Of a stretch of DNA of 64,000 nucleotides, positions 52,987 through 62,933 are shown piece after piece. The stretch is taken from positions 124,001 to 188,000 of the forward strand of contig OOIN01000033.1 of the NCBI GenBank assembly GCA_900323505.1, written 5' to 3'. Below the pieces are notes generated by a model that saw only the letters and a program-made list of their open reading frames with translations, did not search any database and was not told the DNA's origin. Numbering within the stretch: position 1 is the stretch's first letter; each line of letters starts with the position of its first letter. The DNA comes from Ustilago trichophora. Taxonomy: Eukaryota > Basidiomycota > Ustilaginomycetes > Ustilaginales > Ustilaginaceae. The position numbers were made by a program, and so were the translations under genes.

Positions 52987-53623
52987 ATGCTGATCAAGGT
53001 CAAGACTCTTACCGGCAAGGGTAAGTCATCAAGCTTCCAACCTCATCTTGATCCTATCTCTTCTGACTCCCTATCACAGTGCACATTCTGACGAGCTCTC
53101 TCTTCCCCTCTCTCCCTCTCTCTGTCCTTTTGGAATCGATGCCTTGGTCTTCCGAATATCTCTGCATTGTGGGGCTAGAAATCGAACTCGATATCGAGCA
53201 AACGGACAAGATCCAACGAATCAAGGAACGCGTCGAGGAGAAGGAAGGCATTCCTCCGGCACAACAGAGGCTCATTTTTGGCGGAAAACAAATGTAAGCC
53301 TTGCCCTTTCCTCCTCCGCTTTCTACTCAGACCCAAGCGGACTAATCGAGAGAGAAGCAAACATTGCTAAGCGCCACCATGCTGATACTGACAGCGATAC
53401 GATACCCTTACGCTTTCAACAGGCACGACGAGAAGACGGCTAAAGATTTCGGTGTTGAAGGTGGAAGTGTTCTCCATGTAAGTTATATAACCTTTCTTTC
53501 CATCCCAACTTGCCCTTTTAGAAAACCGGCACGAGATCCAAGATAAGCTAACATCGACCCTGTTACCTTGATCTCGAATGTTTCCAGCTGGTACTTGCTC
53601 TTCGAGGAGGAATGTTGCTTTAG
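52987..53623 (+). CDS. RUB1: NEDD8/Rub1 ubiquitin-like modifier (79 aa, four exons)
   Basis: Exons 52987-53020, 53179-53293, 53423-53477 and 53588-53623, with introns of 158, 129 and 110 bases, all with GTAAGY donors. The joined protein starts [20 protein letters not shown] and continues [56 protein letters not shown], ending MLL. It is nearly identical in pattern to NEDD8, including the NEDD8-type Ala/Gln-rich [12 protein letters not shown] helix and LVLALRGG. Ubiquitin itself would read KAKIQDKEGIPPDQ and STLHLVLRLRGG, so the Ala before RGG marks NEDD8. A processing protease must remove MLL to expose Gly-Gly. Its main role is activating cullin-RING ligases. Exon 1 alone is 34 bases; the gene is easily missed without splicing. 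Confidence 0.95.
53021..53178 (+). other. RUB1 intron 1
   Basis: Donor GTAAGT, acceptor GCTAG. Joining creates the conserved GKEIEL junction of NEDD8. Confidence 0.92.
53294..53422 (+). other. RUB1 intron 2
   Basis: Donor GTAAGC, acceptor CAACAG. Joining gives GGKQMHDEKT. Confidence 0.92.
53478..53587 (+). other. RUB1 intron 3
   Basis: Donor GTAAGT, acceptor TTTCCAG. Joining gives [12 protein letters not shown]. Confidence 0.92.
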
Positions 53624-53989
53624 AATCTTGACATCCCTCAAAAAAAAAAAAAAACAAAAAACTTAATTGTAGCTTCAAACATAAAAACACGATCGTATCC
53701 ATACTTCCATGATCTGTCAAGTTCAAAGCTTATGGTTCAGGCCGAAGATAGATCCAAGGGTTCTTCAAGCGCAGCAGCCATTCTACACAAAAGGGCTCTG
53801 AGATTGAGTATCGCGGCTCAAGTCTATAGCATTGAGATGTTCTGGCGCGAATATGCTCACGGCATCACACACACACACACATATATATACACACGCACAA
53901 AAGAGTCTTTGTTGAACACAAAAGATCTTTTCTTAATGATTCGCAAAAGAAACAAGTTACACAAGTCACTTTAATTTCTTCTCTTCTCT
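53624..53989. other. Intergenic region between convergent genes
   Basis: About 370 bases between the RUB1 stop and the HTS1 stop, with a short A run near 53641 and a CA/TA microsatellite at 53866-53896. It holds 3' ends only. Confidence 0.5.
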
Positions 53990-55894
53990 TCAAATAATGC
54001 TCTGACGTTCCCTAAGAGCAATAGCGCCCTTTCCAGCGCCGAGTCGCTTCAAGTAGGAAATCAACTGGTCAAGCTGTACAATCTCACCTTGACCTTGACC
54101 TTCGTCCGAATCTTTACCCTTTTGCTGTTTGACCCTAACTTGTTTCGACTCGCCATTCCACTCGTTGGGGGCCAAGATGACTGCAAAGGGGATGCCTTCC
54201 TTGTCTACGACGCCGAATTGGGCGGGGAGTTTGGGTTTGGCCTTGTGCATGAATTCGGCCTTGATGCCTGCATCCCAGAGCATTTTGGTGACTTGCATGC
54301 GTTCCTTGAGAAGACCTTCGCCGACGGACATGACGTAGACGTCGACTTCTTTGGATCGCACAGAGGTGCGTTCGCCTTTGGTTTCTTTTTCTTTGAGACG
54401 CTGCATCATGATGGCAAACACGCGTTCAACGCCGATGGATACACCGACACAGGGGACGGCATCGGGCTTTTTGGAACCGGAAAACATTCCGACCAGGTTG
54501 TCATAGCGTCCGCCAGCAGCAATAGATCCTACACCGACGGTAGACTCGTCCACCTCATCTTCGCCATCCGCACCTTTCTTCTTCTTGGACTTTTTCTCGG
54601 GAGCGGCCTTGCTTCCGTCCACGTTGTCACCGTTGAAGCCAGGTGGAGCAGAAGCGGCGGTAACAGCCTCGTAAATGAGACCCGTGTAGTAGTCCAAACC
54701 GCGAGCAAGACTGAGATCGAAGCTCATCCTGTCCGAGATACCATACACGTCCAAGTAATCAAAGAGCAATTCCATATCCTTGACACCCTGTGAAGCGACG
54801 GGGTGACCCGTCATGGTAGCATCCGCCTTCAACTTTTCCAACAGATCCCTGCCACCTTTGAGCTTGACATACTCTCCAATACGATCGGCAACATCCTCGG
54901 CAAGACCCTTGTCGACCACCATCTCACGCTTGACTTCGGCCCAGGGAGACTTGTCGAGCTTGTCGACTGCGGAAGAGATGGTGCGGATCTTGTCCGAGGG
55001 GACACCGCAGATGTCAAAGATTCCATCGAGAATCTTTCGGTGGTTGATCTTGACGGTGAAACCTTCGATTCCAAGGGCGTCGAGAGCTTCGACGAGGATG
55101 CAGAGGACCTCGGAATCGGGGACCATGGGATCGTAAACGCCGGCAATGTCGATATCGCACTGGTAGAACTCGCGGAATCGACCTTTGGACATGGCGGGTT
55201 GATCGCGACGGTAGACCTTGGCAATGTGGTATCGCTTGATGTTGCCGTATTCGGAAGGGTTCATGGCGACGAAACGGGCAAAAGGAACGGTGAGATCGTA
55301 GCGGAGAGAGCAAAGCTCACCTCCCTGATCTTGGAGATCATAGATCAACTTTGAGTCCTCTCCGTACTTTCCTGAGAGAATCTCCTTGAGCTCAAAGACG
55401 GGAGTATCTATCGTCACGGCGCCGTGAGCCGAGAACACCTCTTCAATTGTCGAAAAGATCCTCTTGCGCAGCGACATGGCCAGTGGTTCCCAGTCACGAG
55501 TACCCTTGGGAGTCTTGAGCGTAAACTTTACCTCCTGCTTGGACGAACCTGCTTTGACGCCTCCAATGCCCAAAGCGGCAAGTTGAGCTTCGAGCTTCTT
55601 CAATTTGCCGATTTCAGCCTTGAGCGTAGCCTGCTCGGTGTTGGCGGCACGCAACTGCTGCACTTTTTCATCTTGCTGGTTGCGCTCGGCTTGCAGCGAG
55701 GCGATCTTTTCAGTGTCGGCGGAAGACATGTTGGCAGCGCCGGATCGCAAGTATTTGAGCAACTGTTCGGGTGGGACTTGCTGATTGGTGAAACACCTGA
55801 TAGCTTGGGCTGATGCTGGTGTTGGGTTGGCTGACTTGAGTCGAAAGTGTGGACGGGTTACTGGTCGAAGACAGGTCCGCAAGAGTGACATCAA
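53990..55894 (-). CDS. HTS1: Histidyl-tRNA synthetase, dual mitochondrial/cytosolic (634 aa)
   Basis: Class II synthetase that charges tRNA-His. Blocks in order: N-terminal helical segment (about 56-110, Glu/Gln/Lys-rich); motif 1 region with [31 protein letters not shown]; motif 2 with [20 protein letters not shown] and EFYQCDIDI; the HisA signature [13 protein letters not shown]; motif 3 [11 protein letters not shown]; and the C-terminal anticodon-binding domain (about 520-620). A Lys-rich insert (about 440-460) follows the HisA block. The first 55 residues are Arg/Ser/Pro-rich without acids ([20 protein letters not shown]), a typical mitochondrial presequence. Met56 (base 55729) starts the segment MSSADTEK, which would give the cytosolic form, as in yeast HTS1 where one gene makes both from two starts. 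Single exon. Two start forms are inferred. Confidence 0.95.
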   Translation of the reverse strand: MMSLLRTCLRPVTRPHFRLKSANPTPASAQAIRCFTNQQVPPEQLLKYLRSGAANMSSADTEKIASLQAERNQQDEKVQQLRAANTEQATLKAEIGKLKKLEAQLAALGIGGVKAGSSKQEVKFTLKTPKGTRDWEPLAMSLRKRIFSTIEEVFSAHGAVTIDTPVFELKEILSGKYGEDSKLIYDLQDQGGELCSLRYDLTVPFARFVAMNPSEYGNIKRYHIAKVYRRDQPAMSKGRFREFYQCDIDIAGVYDPMVPDSEVLCILVEALDALGIEGFTVKINHRKILDGIFDICGVPSDKIRTISSAVDKLDKSPWAEVKREMVVDKGLAEDVADRIGEYVKLKGGRDLLEKLKADATMTGHPVASQGVKDMELLFDYLDVYGISDRMSFDLSLARGLDYYTGLIYEAVTAASAPPGFNGDNVDGSKAAPEKKSKKKKGADGEDEVDESTVGVGSIAAGGRYDNLVGMFSGSKKPDAVPCVGVSIGVERVFAIMMQRLKEKETKGERTSVRSKEVDVYVMSVGEGLLKERMQVTKMLWDAGIKAEFMHKAKPKLPAQFGVVDKEGIPFAVILAPNEWNGESKQVRVKQQKGKDSDEGQGQGEIVQLDQLISYLKRLGAGKGAIALRERQSII

Positions 55895-56312
55895 AAGTGG
55901 GGGTTAGGGTTCGATGCGGTATTGAGGGTCTTGTAGAGATGTGGTCGTCCTCGTTCCTCTATCCGTGGAGCGAGAGCAAGGATGTGATGATGTTGATACT
56001 GTAGGAAAGGAAGAGAGTTTGAGTGGGTTGCAGTAGCGAATGAGTGCGGATAAGAGGAACAGTTGGTTAAGCGAGTCAGACCGAGTTGGAATGCTTTTTT
56101 GACACTTTTTTGACCCTTTCGAGGGCAAGTGAACGTGATCGACACTTGACAAGGTCTAACATGTCCGCCTTAAAAATCGCCGCCGAGATCCGAGGTCTGT
56201 GCAACTCATCAACTGCCAACTGTCAAACGTGGCAGCTCCACCTCGACGTCACCCTTGCACGTCCTTCTCACGATCATCTTCCTGTGCACCGCCTTTCTGA
56301 GACACTTGCACA
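55895..56312. promoter_or_regulatory. Divergent promoter region, HTS1 / USE1
   Basis: About 420 bases between divergent start codons; both promoters must be compact here. No gene is seen. Confidence 0.5.
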
Positions 56313-57440
56313 ATGTCGCAGCCCCAGACAATCACTTCGCTGGCCAATGTGCCAATGTCAATCACCGCACGCCAACAGTTCCAGCAGTACCTCTCCCGCG
56401 CTTCCACCTTAACCTCTGGATCCAGCAGCACCGCTCGCCCAGCTCCCAGCGACTTGGACGCCTTACTCCGTCGCAGTGCGCATCTCACCTCTCGTGTTGA
56501 CGAGCTCCATGCACAGCTCTGTAGCGGAAACACTGCGTCGTCAGATCGCACTGATGACCCTCAGCTATTCTGGTCCACGTTAACGCTTCTCACCAATCTT
56601 CGCGACCTTTCGGCGCAACTTCGAAGCATATCTTCCGACAGAAAGGCAAACGATGCGCTGACAAGGACAGAACAGAATGTTGGCATTGTGGAATCGCTTC
56701 TTCGTCTCCTGTCCATATCTAATTCAAACAGTGCTGATGCAGCTGGGCACATGTTTACTGCTCCTATCAGATCCAACTCCACCGTTACGACCAGTCTCAC
56801 GCATGCGACACCTGCTGTTCCCGAGCGCAAGAGCTACGACTATTGGAAACGTCAAACGCTCTCAGCGCTCGATTCGAACAATCACTCCACCTCTTCCCTA
56901 CCCAATGATGAAGAAGAAGAAGCCGCCATCTCAGACACAGAATCTGTCCTCACCGATCCCGAAATCCACCTCGCAGCCCCCACCATTCCCCTCGCCGGTC
57001 TCAAACGCATCAACAACTTCAATGAAGACGAAGAAGATCTTTCCGAATACGGGCGAGCACCTCCATCCTCCAAATCTCCTATCGAATCCAATTCTCATAC
57101 CGAAACAGCACCTATCTCTTCTACAGCACCAACCGCAAGCGACACAATCCTCCAATCGGATCGAGCCACTCACGAAGCCCTCTCCTCAGAACTCCTTCGC
57201 ATGGCTTCCATCCTCAAATCAAACTCCCTCGCCTTCGCCGATTCTCTCGAACGCGATCGTCTCTTGCTCGAAAAAGCCGGCACAGATCTAGGCCAAAATT
57301 TGGACCTCATGACACGTACACGTGGAAGATTGGGCGTATACTCGAAAAAGGCAAGAAGCATGGGTTGGTTCACCCTCTCTGCCATCGCAATCGTCATCGT
57401 CAGTTGGATGCTCATGTTTTTACTCATTCGATTGACGTAA
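56313..57440 (+). CDS. USE1: USE1-family SNARE, Golgi-to-ER retrograde traffic (375 aa)
   Basis: C-terminal part (about 285-375) matches the Use1 family: LSSELLRMASILKSNSLAFA, DSLERDRLLLEKAGTDLGQN, LDLMTRTRGRLGVYSKKARS, then a tail anchor FTLSAIAIVIVSWMLMFLLI ending RLT. Use1 is the ER-resident Q-SNARE that, with Ufe1, Sec20 and Sec22, fuses COPI vesicles coming from the Golgi. The N-terminal half has a helical region (about 15-140) and an acidic Ser-rich linker (about 195-285). The tail anchor is followed by only three residues, as expected for a C-terminally anchored SNARE. Start: first Met (MSQPQTITSL). Its stop lies only 54 bases from the stop of the convergent NTO1-like gene, so their transcripts must overlap. 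Confidence 0.86.
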   Translation: MSQPQTITSLANVPMSITARQQFQQYLSRASTLTSGSSSTARPAPSDLDALLRRSAHLTSRVDELHAQLCSGNTASSDRTDDPQLFWSTLTLLTNLRDLSAQLRSISSDRKANDALTRTEQNVGIVESLLRLLSISNSNSADAAGHMFTAPIRSNSTVTTSLTHATPAVPERKSYDYWKRQTLSALDSNNHSTSSLPNDEEEEAAISDTESVLTDPEIHLAAPTIPLAGLKRINNFNEDEEDLSEYGRAPPSSKSPIESNSHTETAPISSTAPTASDTILQSDRATHEALSSELLRMASILKSNSLAFADSLERDRLLLEKAGTDLGQNLDLMTRTRGRLGVYSKKARSMGWFTLSAIAIVIVSWMLMFLLIRLT

Positions 57441-57494
57441 ATTTCAGCAAACGGTTGCTCGGAAGGAAAACTGCAAGCGTACAGTACAGTGGGT

Positions 57495-60400
57495 TTACGC
57501 CGACTTGGCCTCTTCAAATGCTTCCCTAACCTGTCTGGTCTGTCCCTTTTTCGCTGCCAACTTGAGATATCTGTCATCCTCTGCATCATCGATGAGAAGC
57601 GGTGCCATCTTTGACAATGCTACCCAACCCCAACTCTTGGAAGTGCCGCCGTAGAAGGAAACTGCTACCATGCCTTCGATGTCAGGTTTGCCTCTGAGCA
57701 TCTCTTCTGGGATCAACGACTCGTCGGTGACCACGACGGCAGGAAAGTGGGGGAAAGTGTCCACTTTGGCCCAGACTCTTGTGCCTGCCTTTGGTGTTGT
57801 GGTGTAATGAGGCTCGGGTTTGGGGGAGGCGCGGGGCCGCTTGGGAGCAGAAGGAGAGGTTGAAGGGTCGACAGAGGTGGTGCGCCCGCGTGTACTGCGG
57901 CGTGTCAGAGTGGCAGGCGTGTCTTGGACAGCGCCTTCGGACGGCGCTTCCGAGAGCTCGCTCATTTCTCGTTCACGAGTGCGCTTTGATCTGCGTTCGG
58001 CGACCTCCTCCTTTTGCTTGCCATTTGTATCTGCTCGGGCACTTTTCTCCCCTTCGTCGTCCGACGTCAGCGGAGAGCTGCCCGCAGTGGTGTTATCCTG
58101 AGCCTGAGCCTCCTCTTTCTCTGCCTTCTTCGATCTGGAACCTCGACGAGTACTATTCTGCTGCTTGCTCTTTGTAGCTGACGTCGGAGGGCCTGTGCGT
58201 GGATTTGAAGATGGAACGGTGCGCGATCTTGGTCGCTGTTGGTATTGTGAGGTTGTCGAAGCGGCCTGTTCAGCCGCAAGACCTGGTCGGATAGGAGCAG
58301 GCGATTCAGGCGCAGAGATCTTGCGTGGCCGCTGACCAATCATTTCCGGTCTCGCTGCGGCGTTTCTATGACGCTTGGATCCTTCGGGAAGCACCCAGCC
58401 AGAATTGAAGAGCAGGAAAGAGTCGTGTGCACCGACATCGTCCTTGACCTGCACGCCTTCGCCTGTCTTGGCTGCTGGTTGTGATAGCGATTTCGACATG
58501 GGCGTCGCTTGCACCTTTGCAGTATCCGCTTCCGAATCTATGCTGGGACGAGTCCCTGAAGGGGCTGCATTGGCAGAGCTCTGTGCGCGTTGACGCTTGT
58601 TGCGAGCAGGCGTAGCAGGTGCTGCCTCCCCAAGCGCATCCTCGGGTTTCGATTCGGCTTGGGTAGCCGCAGATCGACGCGTACTCCTTCTCTCGACTGG
58701 TTCGCGGGCGGATGTATCTGAAGTTTTGCGTCTACGAATCGCCCGAGGCGCCTTTTGCGGCGATCCTGCTGTTGCTGCGTTGGCCGCTGCTGAGGGTGGC
58801 GATACTGGGGCGGGCGGGGAAGGAGGCGGCGGCGGCGGCGGCGGTACATTGATTTGACGGACAAAGTCTTGCATGAGGTTGACGATGGGTGTGACTTGTC
58901 TCTGGCGACTGCTCGATGGCTGCTCAGCAACTGTTTCTTCTTCTTCTGCGTGACCATCCTCTTCTGTCTTGACATGAAGAGTCGGTGGCATCGGATGTGT
59001 GCCGTATGCTTGCTGCCGAATATCGGTCTGCTCTTCTTCGTCCATCAAGTGATAGTCTCGGAGCAATGCTATCAACTGGTGCGGCGGCTCTAGACCTAGT
59101 TCGAGCAGCTGACGCTGTGTCTCGGCATTTACGGCCTGTGGTGCTGGTTCGATTTGTTTGTCGCTATCTCCATCCCGCTGTTTTGCGCTATCTTTCAGCT
59201 GCTGTTCCAGCTGTTGCTGATAAGCGCGCAAATGGGACGACTCGATCGCTGCCAACTCGTTAAAGACTTCGGGTATCATCTTGAGGATCTTGGTGGCGGC
59301 CTTGTGATAAGGGGTATCAGCCTTGTTGTAAGTCATGGCGTTGGAAGCAATCTTGAGCACGTCTTGGCGCATCTCTTGGACGTTTTCGTACATCTTGTTG
59401 GCGATCTTGTCCTTGATGGCGGTCCAGTCCATGGGTTCCTTGACAATATCGTAGTAGTCTGGCACGTCCACCTTAGAAACAGGCTGCGCGAAAAAGCCGT
59501 GTCTGTCGACCGCCTCGAACTTGGCGATAGCAGCGCGCAGATCGGCGTGAAAGGGAAAGAGGATGGGCTCGACAAGCGAGTTTCGGATCTGTTGGGCTTG
59601 CCTCAGCTTCTCCTTTTCGCGCTTGCGAACTTGCTCGACGAGCATGCGGACGCGCTCAAGATCTCCACGGATGCTGCGCAGGAAGTTGAGCTTCTTGACC
59701 TTTTGCGCATCGGTCTGCTCCTTGTTCTGTGACGAGGCTGTCCAAGGTTCGAGGTGAAGGCGCTTGAGGAGGGGTGCGCCGCGACGTGCCTCGCGTTTCA
59801 AGGACCAATAACGTGCGATGAGTTGGACTGCAGTTGTCTTTTTGCGCAGGTGGATGCGTGTGATGTATTCGAGCACGCGATTGGCGATGTAAGCGGGAAC
59901 GAGAGGTGGGCCGGCTTTGAAGCTCTTCTTGTATGCGCGTGCAGATTTCGACGTGCTGCGAGCGTCGTTGATTGCAGCCGCACCATCGTGGCTGCCGACA
60001 ATAGAGCTACGCCGGCTCACCGAGATCAAGGGTGCACCGAAGCCGGATTCTACCGAGAGTTCTCTTGTCCGCGAAGAGACAAAAGGCGAAGCTCGGTAGG
60101 AAGCCTCGGAGCGATCGTCATCGATGGCAGATTGCCTGCCAAAGTCGACTTTGAATTGGTCTCTCATGTCGAGAGGCATGTGACGATGGCAGCAGGCACG
60201 GAGGACCTCTGCACGCTCGTCATCGCTGCCGTCGGACTCGTCGTAGAGGTGATGTGAGACGCGGGTGCGTTCTGTGCGAAAGAGAAGGCCAGCTTTGCGT
60301 GCGCAAGTGACATGGAAAGCGGTGAAACAAGAACGATTGTCGCATTGAATGCAGGCGCCCATCCTGTACCTGCAAAGGTAGCAATGAAGCTTCCATCTGG

Positions 60401-61178
60401 CTTTTGGGATGCGCTCGACGCTGTCGATGGGCTCCATGTAGACGGGGTTGCTTACGCCGGTCTCTGGGATCCACATTGCGCAGAGGAGATGGGCCCATTT
60501 GCCGGTGGTGGTCTGCTTGAAGGCGCCGCCTTCGTGAGGGCATAGAATGCATGAGACGGCACGATCTGGCGAGACGGTGCATTTGCGACAAAGCCACTGG
60601 CCTTCTGGGATGTATGGTATGCCGTAGCAGTCCTGGTGAACAGCGAGGTTGCAGCCATCGCAGAAGACGATGGCATTTGAGTTCTCACATTCACCATCGT
60701 CACAGATGGCACACTTGCTGTCGTCACCATCTTCTGAATCGGCGTTGTCATCATGTGGCGCTGCAGTGTCGGCAGCTGCGCCATGGCTTGGCTTTGGCGG
60801 GACGCGTTTCATGAGGTCGAACCACTCCTTTTCGAGCTGATCCAGGATGATCTCAAAAGTTTCGTAGGAGATGGTGTCGAGACCTTCCTTGCGCCTGTCA
60901 TGGTTGAGAGCGTCGAGCCATTCTTGATCTTGCTCATCCATGTCATACTCGACCTGCTTTTTGAGGTCGCCCTCGCTGGGTTCGACGTAGCGAATGTAAT
61001 GGTCGGGTTTGTCGTATTCGGAGCCATCATTATAGCCGAAAGGAATGGCGTGCGGGTCAATGATGCCGGGTGAGATGTGGAAGAGAAGCGCCTCATCTGG
61101 TGGCACTTTACGGAAGCTGACTTTTGGCAGCGATGAGGCTAGGGGTATATTGTTGGGTTTTGAGGGTATGCCCGGCAT
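57495..61178 (-). CDS. NTO1: NTO1/BRPF-like chromatin reader with EPL1, PHD, bromo and PWWP domains (1227 aa)
   Basis: Subunit of MYST-type histone acetyltransferase complexes (yeast NuA3, animal MOZ/BRPF). Domains in order: enhancer-of-polycomb-like N-terminus (about 20-135, with HYIRYVEPSEGDL and LDQLEKEWFDLMKR); PHD finger (about 156-203, CAICDDGECENSNAIVFCDG onward); zinc knuckle and extended PHD (about 210-300, CILCPHEGGAFK, CYLC, CIQCDN, HVTCARKAG); bromodomain (about 533-640, with PDYYDIVKEPMD and the acetyl-lysine-binding Asn in NAMTYNKAD); long disordered basic/Ser-rich region with polyproline (about 780-1125); and a PWWP-type domain at the C-terminus (about 1129-1227, GTRVWAKVDTFPHFPAVV). 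Yeast Nto1 lacks the bromodomain and PWWP, so the architecture is BRPF-like. The symbol is by family. Single exon; start MPGIPSKPNN. Confidence 0.93.
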   Translation of the reverse strand: MPGIPSKPNNIPLASSLPKVSFRKVPPDEALLFHISPGIIDPHAIPFGYNDGSEYDKPDHYIRYVEPSEGDLKKQVEYDMDEQDQEWLDALNHDRRKEGLDTISYETFEIILDQLEKEWFDLMKRVPPKPSHGAAADTAAPHDDNADSEDGDDSKCAICDDGECENSNAIVFCDGCNLAVHQDCYGIPYIPEGQWLCRKCTVSPDRAVSCILCPHEGGAFKQTTTGKWAHLLCAMWIPETGVSNPVYMEPIDSVERIPKARWKLHCYLCRYRMGACIQCDNRSCFTAFHVTCARKAGLLFRTERTRVSHHLYDESDGSDDERAEVLRACCHRHMPLDMRDQFKVDFGRQSAIDDDRSEASYRASPFVSSRTRELSVESGFGAPLISVSRRSSIVGSHDGAAAINDARSTSKSARAYKKSFKAGPPLVPAYIANRVLEYITRIHLRKKTTAVQLIARYWSLKREARRGAPLLKRLHLEPWTASSQNKEQTDAQKVKKLNFLRSIRGDLERVRMLVEQVRKREKEKLRQAQQIRNSLVEPILFPFHADLRAAIAKFEAVDRHGFFAQPVSKVDVPDYYDIVKEPMDWTAIKDKIANKMYENVQEMRQDVLKIASNAMTYNKADTPYHKAATKILKMIPEVFNELAAIESSHLRAYQQQLEQQLKDSAKQRDGDSDKQIEPAPQAVNAETQRQLLELGLEPPHQLIALLRDYHLMDEEEQTDIRQQAYGTHPMPPTLHVKTEEDGHAEEEETVAEQPSSSRQRQVTPIVNLMQDFVRQINVPPPPPPPPSPPAPVSPPSAAANAATAGSPQKAPRAIRRRKTSDTSAREPVERRSTRRSAATQAESKPEDALGEAAPATPARNKRQRAQSSANAAPSGTRPSIDSEADTAKVQATPMSKSLSQPAAKTGEGVQVKDDVGAHDSFLLFNSGWVLPEGSKRHRNAAARPEMIGQRPRKISAPESPAPIRPGLAAEQAASTTSQYQQRPRSRTVPSSNPRTGPPTSATKSKQQNSTRRGSRSKKAEKEEAQAQDNTTAGSSPLTSDDEGEKSARADTNGKQKEEVAERRSKRTREREMSELSEAPSEGAVQDTPATLTRRSTRGRTTSVDPSTSPSAPKRPRASPKPEPHYTTTPKAGTRVWAKVDTFPHFPAVVVTDESLIPEEMLRGKPDIEGMVAVSFYGGTSKSWGWVALSKMAPLLIDDAEDDRYLKLAAKKGQTRQVREAFEEAKSA

Positions 61179-61875
61179 GGTTGCGGATGAGATCTGGCTC
61201 GCTCGCTCGCTGGCTGATGCGCGGCGAGGGCGTGCTATGATTCCATTGCGTGATGGCAGACGTATGAGGAGTATGGATCACCTGAAAGGTGCCCGAGGAA
61301 TGTCGAGCGTTGTGAAGACTTGTTGGTGGAGGTCCTCGGCCAGCGTCGGGACGATGCTGTGATCGAAGGGCCAAGATGCTTTCTGAATGCGATCTGCTGT
61401 TGTTCTAGCCTCGTCGGCGTGTGGAAAGAATGAAAGTGCGAATAGAGTCTGTGCGTCTGTAAGCGGTTGTGAGTAAGGGGGCAGTATGGAGTGTGGTGGT
61501 GAAAAAGATGATGTGTACACAGTATGGAGAAACGAGGTATGATTCCAAGGATGGTCAATGCTCGCGTCTCCCATGCTCAGCTCCAAAAAGTGTCGGACTG
61601 AACTGCGCAGCGTCAATTTTGGCCACAAAAAGAGAAGAGCGCGCGTCAGCCGTTGCTTTCTGTCGCGTTGTAAAGTACTGTACAGTACAGTACTCATTTC
61701 TTCAAGGTGTTAGATTCAACAGCTATCAAAATCCAGCTCGGTATTCGGCTGTCACAATTTCCTGTCAAAGAGAGAACAGCGTTGCTTCTTAGCTCATTTT
61801 GAAAGCTTGAGCTGCTCTTTCTCTCACTCGCCACTCTCACAGATCATCATCAGCTTTTACAACACTAGATCAACC
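61179..61875. promoter_or_regulatory. Divergent promoter region, NTO1-like / COA3
   Basis: About 700 bases between divergent start codons. It holds the GTACTGTACAGTACAGTAC motif (61675-61693), 183 bases upstream of the COA3 start. No gene is seen. Confidence 0.5.
61675..61693. repeat. GTACTGTAC palindrome with ACAGT units
   Basis: Two overlapping GTACTGTAC/GTACAGTAC units, the same 5-base periodicity as the longer repeat at 22255-22292, again in a divergent promoter. Confidence 0.85.
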
Positions 61876-62377
61876 ATGTTGGTACTCCCCATTTTCAAGC
61901 AGGCATCTACCTCGGTCGCTCGTACTCGTACACCAATGTCGGCGAGGTTCAACTCCACTCAGGCTGGCAGCGGTGCCGATTCTTATGGTTCGTCGGCAAC
62001 TCGCTCCACCGTTCCTCCTCGATCCACACACGCAACTTACCACCCAGGAGGATACGGCATCTCTGAAGGTCTTAAGCGAGCACGAAAGCCTTACCGCTTC
62101 CGCAACATTCTCACTGGATCTCTCATCATGGGCTTTGCTACCAGCGTCTACTTCTACTCGATCTCCAAGGTGCGTTTCACATTTGTATCGGCCCTGACAA
62201 CTCATTCTGCGTACTCACCCTTACCCTCACTCTGTTTCTCTTCTCGGCTATGCCACACCTCTTCGCACGCCTCAGGTCAAGCAAGACGACTTCTCGGATC
62301 TTGCCGAGGTCAGGGCACCCTCCGCAGTCGACTCTACACCTGTCACAACCGAGTCCGACCACAAGCACAAGGTATGA
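61876..62377 (+). CDS. COA3: Cytochrome c oxidase assembly factor 3 (Coa3), two exons
   Basis: Exon 1 (61876-62169) and exon 2 (62276-62377) with a 106-base intron (donor GTGCGT, acceptor CTCAG) give 131 residues. The N-terminus (about 1-30, Arg/Ser/Thr-rich, no acids) looks like a mitochondrial presequence. The conserved Coa3 block is at about 74-110: YRFRNILTGSLIMGFATSVY, FYSISKVKQDDFSDLAEV, with one inner-membrane segment. Coa3 stabilises newly made Cox1 and, with Cox14 and Mss51, couples its synthesis to oxidase assembly. The frame closes at GTA TGA just after a Lys-rich end (HKHK). GTATGA also looks like a weak splice donor, so a further short exon is possible. Confidence 0.85.
62170..62275 (+). 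other. COA3 intron
   Basis: Donor GTGCGT, acceptor GCCTCAG. Removing it joins SISK to VKQDDFSD, the conserved Coa3 core. Confidence 0.9.
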
Positions 62378-62933
62378 TTCGAGACATATTGCATGTACCA
62401 ACTTTAAAGAAATTATACACCACACTCTCAGCAGACGTCTACGTGCGATTTCATTGATTGATTGCGAGTCAAGATGAGCTCTTTCCAAGTGGCAGTTTGT
62501 ATGGCATCATTGCACGTTAGGTATAGGAAGGCTCTAAGAATGACTCTCCTCCATCCACTGGGTCACCCAATCCATCGTCCTGTTTGACGTCCTACTTCTG
62601 TCCATGATAGCTCAGGTATGTTCATCAGCATCTTGGTAAGACGTGGGTCAGCTTGTTGCATCGCGCGCTCGAGTCGGCAAGGTCCGCAATCGCGACTTTC
62701 AAGTGTCGTTGCCAAATTTGTGCAGTGCCGCGCCGTGCCGTATCCCGAAAAAGCGTGACAGCAAACCTCCACTTTCTCAAAGTGGCCAGCAAGCACAAGC
62801 CTGGTTTGACAATGTACCTTTTGACACTTTTGCTCCTCTCTTCTCACCATCACCTTCCCATACCTTCATCTTGTATCACCTTGAAGACTTTTCATCGATA
62901 ACGCTTCACTTTCCAGCCTGGAGCCTATCCACT
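62378..62933. other. Intergenic region, COA3 to scramblase
   Basis: About 560 bases with COA3 3' end and scramblase promoter. CCATC and TTTGACA-like repeats near 62840-62880 are unremarkable. A last short COA3 exon could lie in the first 150 bases. Confidence 0.45.
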
